Part shown: positions 23,255 to 34,328 of the stretch, one piece after another | Position numbering within the stretch: the first letter of the stretch is position 1 | How the letters are laid out: every line of letters begins with the position of its first letter | Assembly: GCF_051020985.1 (NCBI RefSeq) | Contig: NW_027475141.1 | Location: 1,116,001 to 1,180,000, forward strand | Source of the DNA: Nomia melanderi | Taxonomy: Eukaryota; Arthropoda; Insecta; Hymenoptera; Halictidae | Reading direction: 5' to 3' | DNA length: 64,000 nt | The notes under the pieces: model-generated | Database searches by the model: none | Told to the model about the DNA's origin: nothing | The model's input: only the letters and a program-made list of their open reading frames with translations | Program-made: the position numbers and the translations under genes

Positions 23255-25379
23255 TAATAGCACCCGAGATATCATCAGATACAGCCTGGATTTGTCCGCG
23301 ACCCTGAGTGTCCGGCCAAATGAGATGGTGGTTTTCTCGGCCCCTGGTGGTCCGAGGTCGTTACCGCTGCACGGATTCATGCGCCAGGGCTTCCTACAGA
23401 CAATGCACTTTGATTTATTGCGCTATCTGTAATAGCACCCGAGATATCACTAGATATATATTGGATTTTTACATGACCCAGAGCGTCCGGCCCCATGTGA
23501 CGGTGGTTTTCTCGGCCCCTGGTGGTCCGAGGTCGTTCCCGCTGCACAGATGCATGCGCCAGGGCCGCCTACAGACAATGCACTTTGGTTTATTGCGCTA
23601 TCTCTATTAGCACCCGAGATATCACCAGATATATATTGGATTTTCCCCTGACCCAGAGTGTCCGGCCCCGTGGGACGGTGGTTTTCTCGGCCGCTGGTGG
23701 TCCGAGGTCGTTCCCGCTGCACAGATTCATGCGCCAGATCCTCCTGCAGATAATGCACTTTGATTTATTGCGCTATCTGTAATAGCACCCGAGATATCAC
23801 CAGATATATATTGGATTTTTCCCTGACCCTGGCTGTCCGGCCCCATGAGACGGTTGTTTTCCCGTCCCCTGGTGGTCCGAGGTCGTTCCCGCTGCACAGA
23901 TTCATGCGCCAGGGCCTCCTGCAGATAATTCACTTTGGTTTATTGCGCTATCTCTAATAGCACCCGAGATATCACCAGATATATATTGGATTTTCCCCTG
24001 ACCCAGAGTGTCCGGCCCCATGTGACGGTGGTTTTCTCGGCCCCTGGTGGTCCGAGGTCGTTCCCGCTGCACAGGTTCATGCGCCAGGGCCTCCTGCAGA
24101 TAATGCACTTTGGTTTATTGCGCTGTCTAGAATAGCACCCGAGAAATCACCAGATATATATTGGATTTTTACATGACTTTGGGTGACGGATACCGAAAAT
24201 CTGTAATTTTCTCGACCCCAGGTGGTCCGATGTCGTTCCCGCTGCCCAGATGCATGCGCCAGGTCCTCCTGCAGATAATTTACTTTGGTTTATTGCGCTT
24301 TCTCTAATAGCATCCGAGATATCACCAGATATATATTGTATTTTCCCCTGACCCTGAGCATCCGACCCCATGAGACGTTGGTTTTCTCGGCCCCTGGTGG
24401 TCCGAGGACGTTGCCGCTGCACAGACTCATGCGGCAGGGACTCCTACAGACAATGCACTTTCATTTATTGCGCTGTCTGTAATAGCACCCGAGATATCAC
24501 CAGATATATATTGGATTTTTCCCTGACCCTAAGTGTCCGGCCCCATGAGACGGTGGTTTTCTCGGCCTCTGGTGGTCCGAGGTCGTTCCCGCTGCACAGA
24601 TTCATGCGCCAGGGACTCCTGCAGATAATTCACTTTTGTTTATAACGCTACCTCTAATAGCACTCGAGATATCACCAGATATATATTGGATTTTCCCCTG
24701 ACCCAGAGTGTCCGGCCCCATGTGACGGTGGTTTTCTCGGCCCCTGGTGGTCCGAGGTCGTTCCCGCTGCACAGATGCATGCGCCAGGGCCTCCTGCAGA
24801 TAATTCACTTTGAATTATTGCGCTATCTCTATTAGCACCCGAGATATCACCAGATATATATTGGATTTTCCCCTGACCCTGAGTGTCCGGCCCAATAGGA
24901 ACGGTGGTTTTCTCGCCCCTGGTGGTCCGAGGTCGTTCCCTCCGCACAGATTCATGCGCCAGGGCCTCCTGCAGATAATTCACTTTGTCTTATTGCGCTA
25001 TATGTAATAGCACCCGAGATATCACCAGATGTATATTGGATTTTTCCCTGACCCTGAGTGCCCGGCCCCATGAGACGGTGGTTTTCTCGGCCCCTGGTGG
25101 TCCGAGGTCGTTCCCGCTGCACAGATTCATGCGCCAGTGCCTGCTACAGACAATGCATTTTGGTTTATTGCGCTATCTCTAATAGCACCCGAGATATCAC
25201 CAGATACATATTAGATTTTCCCCTGACCCTGAGTGTCCGGCCCCATGTGACCGTGGTTTTCTCGGCCCCTGGTGGTCCGAGGTCGTTCCCGCTTCACAGA
25301 TGCATGCGCCAGGGCTTCCTACAGACAATGCACTTTGATTTATTGCGCTATCTGTAATAGCACCCGAGATATCACCAGA
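23255..25379 (+). repeat. Duplication D, unit 2 (one monomer shorter)
   Basis: This is a copy of 20457-22756. The register shifts by 175 bp between about 23966 and 24019, where variants change from those of 21168 to those of 21396. The right-hand part of the unit overlaps duplication E. Confidence 0.88.
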
Positions 25380-25516
25380 TATATATTGGATTTTTCCCTG
25401 ACCCTGAGTGTCCGGCCCCATGAGACGGTGGTTTTCTCGTCCCCTGGTGGTCCGAGGTCGTTCCCGCTGCACAGATTCATGCGCCAGGGCCTCCTGCAGA
25501 TAATTCACTTTGGTTT
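24467..25516 (+). repeat. 1050-bp (6-monomer) duplication E, unit 1
   Basis: Six monomers starting at the GCGCTGTCTG tail and including CTCGGCCTCTGG, TTTATAACGCTACC, CCCAATAGGAACGG with a compensating one-base loss (CTCGCCCCTGG), CAGATGTATATTGG and CAGATACATATTAG variants. The copy follows at once. Two differences were noticed (CCCTAAGTG at 24533 and AGGGACTCC at 24614). Confidence 0.9.
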
Positions 25517-26566
25517 ATTGCGCTGTCTGTAATAGCACCCGAGATATCACCAGATATATATTGGATTTTTCCCTGACCCTGAGTGTCCGGCCCCATGAGA
25601 CGGTGGTTTTCTCGGCCTCTGGTGGTCCGAGGTCGTTCCCGCTGCACAGATTCATGCGCCAGGGCCTCCTGCAGATAATTCACTTTTGTTTATAACGCTA
25701 CCTCTAATAGCACTCGAGATATCACCAGATATATATTGGATTTTCCCCTGACCCAGAGTGTCCGGCCCCATGTGACGGTGGTTTTCTCGGCCCCTGGTGG
25801 TCCGAGGTCGTTCCCGCTGCACAGATGCATGCGCCAGGGCCTCCTGCAGATAATTCACTTTGAATTATTGCGCTATCTCTATTAGCACCCGAGATATCAC
25901 CAGATATATATTGGATTTTCCCCTGACCCTGAGTGTCCGGCCCAATAGGAACGGTGGTTTTCTCGCCCCTGGTGGTCCGAGGTCGTTCCCTCCGCACAGA
26001 TTCATGCGCCAGGGCCTCCTGCAGATAATTCACTTTGTCTTATTGCGCTATATGTAATAGCACCCGAGATATCACCAGATGTATATTGGATTTTTCCCTG
26101 ACCCTGAGTGCCCGGCCCCATGAGACGGTGGTTTTCTCGGCCCCTGGTGGTCCGAGGTCGTTCCCGCTGCACAGATTCATGCGCCAGTGCCTGCTACAGA
26201 CAATGCATTTTGGTTTATTGCGCTATCTCTAATAGCACCCGAGATATCACCAGATACATATTAGATTTTCCCCTGACCCTGAGTGTCCGGCCCCATGTGA
26301 CCGTGGTTTTCTCGGCCCCTGGTGGTCCGAGGTCGTTCCCGCTTCACAGATGCATGCGCCAGGGCTTCCTACAGACAATGCACTTTGATTTATTGCGCTA
26401 TCTGTAATAGCACCCGAGATATCACCAGATATATATTGGATTTTTCCCTGACCCTGAGTGTCCGGCCCCATGAGACGGTGGTTTTCTCGTCCCCTGGTGG
26501 TCCGAGGTCGTTCCCGCTGCACAGATTCATGCGCCAGGGCCTCCTGCAGATAATTCACTTTGGTTT
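25517..26566 (+). repeat. 1050-bp (6-monomer) duplication E, unit 2
   Basis: This is a head-to-tail copy of 24467-25516. With 22,0-22.7 kb it makes three near-identical versions of this six-monomer segment in the window. The match ends where GCGCTGTCTG gives way to GCGCTATCTC. Confidence 0.9.
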
Positions 26567-29500
26567 ATTGCGCTATCTCTAATAGCACCCGAGATATCAC
26601 CAGATATATATTGGATTTTCCCCTGACCCAGAGTGTCCGGCCCCATGTGACGGTGGTTTTCTCGGCCCCTGGTGGTCCGAGGTCGTTCCCGCTGCACAGA
26701 TTCATGCGCAAGGGCCTCCTACGGGCAATGCACATTGGTTTATTGCGCTATCTCTAATAGCACCCGTGATATCACCAGATATATATTGGATTTTTCCCTG
26801 ACCCTGAGTGTCCGGCCCCATGAGACGGTGGTTTTCTCGGCCCCTGGTGGTCCGAGGTCGTTCCCGCTGCACAGATGCATGCGCCAGGGCCTCCTGCAGA
26901 TAATTCGCTTTGTATTATTGCGCTATATGTAATAGCACCCGAGATATCACCAGATGTATATTGGATTTTTCCCTGACCCTGAGTGTCCGGCCCCATGAGA
27001 CGGTGGTTTTCTCGGCCCCTGGTGGTCCGAGGTCGTTCCCGCTGCACAGATGCATGCGCCAGGGCCGCCTACAGACAATGCACTTTGGTTTATTGCGCTA
27101 TCTCTATTAGCACCCGAGATATCACCAGACATATATTGGATTTTCCCCTGACCCAGAGTGTCCGGCCCCATGTGACGGTGGTTTTCTCGGCCCCTGGTGG
27201 TCCGAGGTCGTTCCCGCTGCACAGATTCATGCGCCAGGGCCTCCTGCTGATAATTCACTTTTGTTTATAACGCTAACTCTAATAGCACCCGAGATATCAC
27301 CAGATATATATTGGATTTTCCCCTGACCCAGAGTGTCCGGCCCCATGTGACGGTGGTTTTCTCGGCCCCTGGTGGTCCGAGGTCGTTCCCGCTGCACAGA
27401 CTCATGCGGCAGGGACTCCTACAGTCAATGCACTTTCATTTATTGCGCTGTCTGTAATAGCACCCGAGATATCACCAGATATATATTGGATTTTACCCAG
27501 ACCCTGACAGTCCGGCCCTATGAGTCGGTGGTTTTCTCGGCCCCTGGTGGTCCGAGGTCGTTCCCGCTGCACAGATTCATGCGCCAGGGCCTCCTGCAGA
27601 CAAATTCACTTTGGATTATTGCGCTATCTCTAATAGCACACGAGATATCACCAGATATATATTGGATTTTCCCCTGACCCTGAGTGTCCGGCCCGGTGAG
27701 GCGGTGGTTTTCTCGGCCCCTGGTGGTCCGAGGTCGTTCCCGCTGCACAGATCCATGCGCCAGGGCCTCCTGCAGATAATTCACTTTGGTTTATTGCGCT
27801 ATCTGTAATAGCACCCGAGATATCACCAGATATATATTGGATTTTCCCCTGACCCTGAGTGTCCGGCCCCGTGAGGCGGTGGTTTTCTCGGCCACTGGTG
27901 GTCCGATGTCGTTCCCGCTGCACAGATTGATGCGCCAGGGCCTCCTATAGATAATTCACTTTGGTTTACTGCGCTATCTCTAATAGCACCCGAGATATCA
28001 CCAGATATATATTGGATTTTTCCCTTGCCCTGACAATCCGGCCCCATGAGACGGTGATTTTCTCGGCCCCTGGTGGTCCCAGGTCGTTCCCGCTGCACAG
28101 ATTCATTCGCCAGGGCCTCCTGCAGACAATGCACTTTGATTTATTTCCCTATCTCTAATAGCACCCGAGATATCACCAGATATATATTGGATTTTTCCCT
28201 GATCCTGACCGTCCGGCTCCATGAGACAGTGATTTTCTCGGCCCCTGGTGGTCCGCGGTCTATCCCGCTGCACAGATTCATGCGCCAGGGCATCCTACAG
28301 ACAATGCACTTTGATTTATTGCGCTATCTGTAATAGCACCCGAGATATCACCAGATTTATATTGGATTTTTCCCTGACCCTGACAGTCCGGCCCCATGAG
28401 ACGGTGGTTTTCTCGGGCTCTCGTGGTCCGAGGTCGTTCCCGCTGCACAGATTCATGCGCCAGGGCATTCTACAGATAATGCACTTTGATTTACTGCGCT
28501 ATCTGTAATAGCACCCGAGATATCACCAGATATATATTGGATTTTTCCCTGACCCTGACAGTCCGGGACCTTGTGTCGATGGTTTTCTCGGTCCCTCGTG
28601 GTCCGAGGTCGATCCCGCTGAACAGATTCATGCGCCAGGGCTTCCTGCAGACAATTCACTTTGGTTTATTGCGCTATCTGTAATAGCAGCCGAGATATCA
28701 CCAGATATATGCTGAATTTTTACATGACCTTGGGTGACGGATTTCGAATATCTGTAATTTTCTCGGCCCCTGGTGGTCCGAGGTCGATCCCGCTGCACAG
28801 ATTCATGCGCCAGGGCCTCCTACAGACAATGCACTTTGATTTATTGCGCTATCTGTAATAGCACCCGAGATATCACCAGATTTATATTGGATTTTTCCCT
28901 TACCCTGAGTGTCCGGCCCCATGAGACGGTGATTTTCTCGGCCCCTGGTGGTCCGAGGTCGATCCCGCTGCGCAAATTCATGCGCCAAGGCTTCCCGCAG
29001 ACAATTCACTTTGGTTTATTGCGCTATCTGTAATAGCACCCGAGATATCACCAGATATATATTGGATTTTTCCCTGACCCTGACAATCCGGCCCCATGAG
29101 ACGGTTATTTTCTCGGCCCCTGGTGGTCCGAGGTCGATTCCGCTGCACAGATTCATGCGCCAGGGCCTCCTATAGATAATTCACTTTGCTTTACTGCGCT
29201 ATCTCTAATAGCACCCGAGATATCACCAGATATCTATTGGATTTTTCCCTGGCCCTGACAATCCGGCCCCATGAGACGGTGATTTTCTCGGCCCCTGGTG
29301 GTCCGTGGGCGTTCCCGCTGCACAGATTCATGCGCTAGGGCCGGCTGCAAATAATTCACTTTGGTTTATTGCACTATCTCTAATAGCACCCGAGGTATAA
29401 CCAGATATATATTGGATTTTTCCCTGACCCTGACAGTCCGGCCCCATGAGACGGTTACTTTCTCGGCCCCTGGTGGTCCGAGGTCGTTCCCGCTGCACAG

Positions 29501-31146
29501 ATTCATGGGCCAGGGCCTTCTACAGACAATGCACTTTGATTTATTGGGCTATCTGTAATAGCACCCGAGATATCACCAGATATATATTGGATTTTTCCCC
29601 GACCCTGAGTGTCCGGCCCCATGTGTCGATGGTTTTCTCGGTCCCTCGTGGTCCGAGGTCGATCCCGCTGCACGCATTCATGCGCCAGGGCCTCCTACAG
29701 ACAATGCACTTTGATTTATTGCACTATCTGTAATAGCACCCGAGCTATCACTAGATATATATTGGATTTTCCCCTGACCCTGAGTGTCCGGCCCCATGAG
29801 ACGGTGGTTTTCTCGGCCCCTGGTGGTCCGAGGTCGTTCCCGCTGCCCAGATTCATGCGCCAGGGCCTCCTACAGACAATGCACTTTGATGTATTGGGCT
29901 ATCTGTAATAGCTCCCGAGATATCACCAGATATATTTTGGATTTTTCCCTGACCCTGAGTGTCCGGCCCCATGAGACGGTGGTTTTCTCGGCCCCTGGTG
30001 GTCCGAGGTCGTTCCCGCTGCCCAGATTCATGTGCCAGGGCCTCCTGCAGATAATTCACATTGGTTTATTGCACTATCTCTAATAGCACCCGAGATATCA
30101 GCAGATATATATTGGATTTTCCCCTGACCCTGAGTGTCCGGCCCCATGAGACTGTGGTTTTCTCGGCCCCTGGTGGTCCGAGGTCGTTCCCGCTGCACAG
30201 AATCATGCGCGAAGGATTCCTGCTGACAATGCACTTTGATTTATCGCGCTATCTCTAATAGCACCCGAGATATCACCAGATATATAATGGATTTTTCCCT
30301 GACCCTGACAGTCCGGCTCCATGAGACGGTGGTTTTCTCGGCCCCTGGTGGTCCGAGGTCGTTCCCGCTGAACAGACTCATGCGCCAGGGCCTCCTACAG
30401 ACAATGAACTTTGATTTATTGCGCTATCTGTAATAGCACCCGAGATATCACCAGATATATATTGGATTTTTCCCTGAACCTGAGTGTCCGGCTCCATGAG
30501 ACGGTGGTTTTCTCGGCCCCTGGTGCTCCGAGGTCGTTCCCCCTGCACAGATGCATGCGCCAGGGCCTCCTGCAGATAATTCACTTTGGTTTATTGCGCT
30601 ATCTCTAATAGCACCCGAGATATCACCAGATATATATTGGATTTTCCCCTGAGCCTGAGTGTCCGGCCCCATGAGACGGTAGTTTTATCGGCTCCTGGTG
30701 GTCCGAGGTCGTTTCCGCTGCACAGAATCATGCGCCAGGGCCTCCTACAGACAATGCACTTTGATGTATTAGGCTATCTGTAATAGCTCCCGAGATATCA
30801 CCAGATATATAGTGGATTTTTCCCTGACACTGAGTGTCCGGCCCCATGAGACTGTGGTTTTCTCGGCCCCTGGTGGTCCGACGTCGTTCCCGCTGCGCAG
30901 ATTCATGCGCCAGGGTCTCCTGCAGATAATTCACTTTGGTTTACAGCGCTATCTCTAATAGCACCCGAGATATCACGTGATATATATTGGATTTTTCCCT
31001 GACCCTGAGTGTCCGGACCCATGAGCCGGTGGTTTTCTCGGCCCCTGGTGGTCCGACGTCGTTCCCGCTGGACAGATGCATGCGCCAGGGCCTCCTGCAG
31101 ATAATTCACATTGGTTTATTGCACTATCTCTAATAGCACCCGAGAC
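26567..31146 (+). repeat. Heterogeneous satellite without clear long duplication
   Basis: About 26 monomers in which I found no long near-identical pair. The left part (to about 27.4 kb) still resembles duplication D (GACCCAGAGTG, CATGTGACGG). From 27.5 to 29.5 kb the units carry many private changes (CCCGGTGAGGCGG, CAATCCGGCCCC, CGGGACCTTGTG, GAGGTATAACC). From 29.8 kb the CTGCCCAGATTCATGTGCC and GATGTATTGGGC variants first appear. Nothing other than satellite is present. Higher diversity suggests this part has been homogenised less recently than its flanks. Confidence 0.8.
29569..29743 (+). repeat. Type C monomer exemplar (ATGTGTCGATGG haplotype)
   Basis: A linked set of substitutions defines this class: CATGTGTCGATGG replaces CATGAGACGGTGG, CTCGGTCCCTCGTGG replaces CTCGGCCCCTGGTGG, and GGTCGATCCCG replaces GGTCGTTCCCG. 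Most members also carry GACAGTCCGG in place of GAGTGTCCGG, though this exemplar has GAGTGT. Further members lie near 17200, 20170, 28575, 31375, 32950, 34525, 40825, 43100, 49920, 51670, 55350, 55870, 56045, 57795, 58320, 58670 and 59370. The class is rare in the left third and common in the right half. No length change is involved. Confidence 0.82.
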
Positions 31147-32721
31147 ATCACCAGATATATATTGGATTTTTCCCTGACCCTGAGTGTCCGGCTCCATGAG
31201 ACGGTGGTTTTCTCGGCCCCTGGTGGTCCGAGGTCGTTCCCGCTGAACAGACTCATGCGCCTGGGCCTCCTACAGACAATGCACTTTGATGTATTGGGCT
31301 ATCTGTAATAGCTCCCGAGATATCACCAGATATATATTGGATTTTTCCTTGACCCTGACAGTCCGGCCACATGTGTCGATGGTTTTCTCGGTCCCTCGTG
31401 GTCCGAGGTCGATCCCGCTGCACGCATTCATGCGCCAGGGCCTCCTACAGACAATGCACTTTGATTTATTGCACTATCTGTAATAGCACCCGAGCTATCA
31501 CTAGATATATATTGGATTTTCCCCTGAACCTGAGTGTCCGGCCCCATGAGACGGTAGTTTTCTCGGCCCCTGGTGGTCCGAGATCGTTCCCGCTGCACAG
31601 ATGCAATCGCCAGGGCCTCCTGCAGATAATTCACTTTGGTTTATTGCGCTATCTCTAATAGCACCCGAGATATCACCAGATATATATTGGATTTTCCCCT
31701 GAGCCTGAGTGTCCGGCCCCATGTGACGGTAGTTTTATCGGCTCCTGGTGGTCCGAGGTCGTTTCCGCTTCATAGAATCATGCGCCAGGGCCTCCTGCAG
31801 ATAATTCACTTTGGTTTATTGCACTATCTCTAATAGCACCCGAGATATCAGCAGATATATATTGGATTTTTCCCTGACCCTGAGTGTCCGGCCCCATGAG
31901 AATGTGGTTTTCTCGGCCCCTGGTGGTCCGCGGTCGTTCCCGCTGCACAGAATCATGCGCCTTGGCCTCCTACAGACAACGCACTTTGATGTATTGGGCT
32001 ATCTGTAATAGCACCCGAGATATCAGTAGATATATATTGGATTCTTCCCTGACCCTGAGTGTCCGGCCCCATGAGACGGTGGTTTTCTCGGCCCCTGGTG
32101 GTCCGAGGTCGTTCCCGCTGCACAGAATCATGCGCCAGGGCCTCCTACAGACAATGCACTTTGATGTATTGGGCTATCTGTAATAGCACCCGAGATATCA
32201 CCAGATATATATTGGATTTTTCCCTGACCCTGACAGTCCGGCCCCATGAGACGGTGATTGTCTCGGCCCCTGGTGGTTCGAGGTCGATCCCGCTGCACAG
32301 ATTCATGCGCAAGGGCCTCCTACAGACAATGCACTTTGATTTATTGCGCTATCTCTAATTGCACCCGAGATATCACCAGATATATATTGGATTTTCCCCT
32401 GAGCCTGAGTGTCCGGCCCCATGAGACGGTGGTTTTCTCGGCCCCTGGTGGTCGGAGGTCGTTCCCGCTTCCCAGATTCATGCGCCAGGGCCTCCTGCAG
32501 ATAATTCACTTTAGTTTATTGCGCTATCTCTAATAGCACCCGAGATTTCACCAGATATATATTGGATTTTTCCCTGACCCTGAGTGTCCGGCCCCATGAG
32601 ACGGTGGTTTTCTCGGCCTCTGGTGGTCGGAGGTCGATCCCGCTGCACAGATTCATGCGCAAGGGCCTCCTACAGACAATGCACTTTGATTTATTGCGCT
32701 ATCTCTAATTGCACCCGAGAT
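31147..32721 (+). repeat. 1575-bp (9-monomer) duplication F, unit 1
   Basis: Nine full-length monomers (9 x 175) including a type C unit near 31375, a GAGCTATCACTAG unit, CAGATGCAATCGCC, TTCATAGAATC, CATGAGAATGTGG and a CAGTAGATATAT unit. It is followed directly by its copy. I noticed no differing base between the units in the lines compared. Confidence 0.92.
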
Positions 32722-34296
32722 ATCACCAGATATATATTGGATTTTTCCCTGACCCTGAGTGTCCGGCTCCATGAGACGGTGGTTTTCTCGGCCCCTGGTG
32801 GTCCGAGGTCGTTCCCGCTGAACAGACTCATGCGCCTGGGCCTCCTACAGACAATGCACTTTGATGTATTGGGCTATCTGTAATAGCTCCCGAGATATCA
32901 CCAGATATATATTGGATTTTTCCTTGACCCTGACAGTCCGGCCACATGTGTCGATGGTTTTCTCGGTCCCTCGTGGTCCGAGGTCGATCCCGCTGCACGC
33001 ATTCATGCGCCAGGGCCTCCTACAGACAATGCACTTTGATTTATTGCACTATCTGTAATAGCACCCGAGCTATCACTAGATATATATTGGATTTTCCCCT
33101 GAACCTGAGTGTCCGGCCCCATGAGACGGTAGTTTTCTCGGCCCCTGGTGGTCCGAGATCGTTCCCGCTGCACAGATGCAATCGCCAGGGCCTCCTGCAG
33201 ATAATTCACTTTGGTTTATTGCGCTATCTCTAATAGCACCCGAGATATCACCAGATATATATTGGATTTTCCCCTGAGCCTGAGTGTCCGGCCCCATGTG
33301 ACGGTAGTTTTATCGGCTCCTGGTGGTCCGAGGTCGTTTCCGCTTCATAGAATCATGCGCCAGGGCCTCCTGCAGATAATTCACTTTGGTTTATTGCACT
33401 ATCTCTAATAGCACCCGAGATATCAGCAGATATATATTGGATTTTTCCCTGACCCTGAGTGTCCGGCCCCATGAGAATGTGGTTTTCTCGGCCCCTGGTG
33501 GTCCGCGGTCGTTCCCGCTGCACAGAATCATGCGCCTTGGCCTCCTACAGACAACGCACTTTGATGTATTGGGCTATCTGTAATAGCACCCGAGATATCA
33601 GTAGATATATATTGGATTCTTCCCTGACCCTGAGTGTCCGGCCCCATGAGACGGTGGTTTTCTCGGCCCCTGGTGGTCCGAGGTCGTTCCCGCTGCACAG
33701 AATCATGCGCCAGGGCCTCCTACAGACAATGCACTTTGATGTATTGGGCTATCTGTAATAGCACCCGAGATATCACCAGATATATATTGGATTTTTCCCT
33801 GACCCTGACAGTCCGGCCCCATGAGACGGTGATTGTCTCGGCCCCTGGTGGTTCGAGGTCGATCCCGCTGCACAGATTCATGCGCAAGGGCCTCCTACAG
33901 ACAATGCACTTTGATTTATTGCGCTATCTCTAATTGCACCCGAGATATCACCAGATATATATTGGATTTTCCCCTGAGCCTGAGTGTCCGGCCCCATGAG
34001 ACGGTGGTTTTCTCGGCCCCTGGTGGTCGGAGGTCGTTCCCGCTTCCCAGATTCATGCGCCAGGGCCTCCTGCAGATAATTCACTTTAGTTTATTGCGCT
34101 ATCTCTAATAGCACCCGAGATTTCACCAGATATATATTGGATTTTTCCCTGACCCTGAGTGTCCGGCCCCATGAGACGGTGGTTTTCTCGGCCTCTGGTG
34201 GTCGGAGGTCGATCCCGCTGCACAGATTCATGCGCAAGGGCCTCCTACAGACAATGCACTTTGATTTATTGCGCTATCTCTAATTGCACCCGAGAT
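32722..34296 (+). repeat. 1575-bp (9-monomer) duplication F, unit 2
   Basis: This is a head-to-tail copy of 31147-32721. Identity persists to about 34316, where TTTTCCCCTGAGCC replaces TTTTTCCCTGACC. Several F monomers also occur inside the neighbouring 8.6-kb units, so F and G are related. The next 30 bases join directly to unit G1. Confidence 0.92.
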
Positions 34297-34328
34297 ATCA
34301 CCAGATATATATTGGATTTTCCCCTGAG

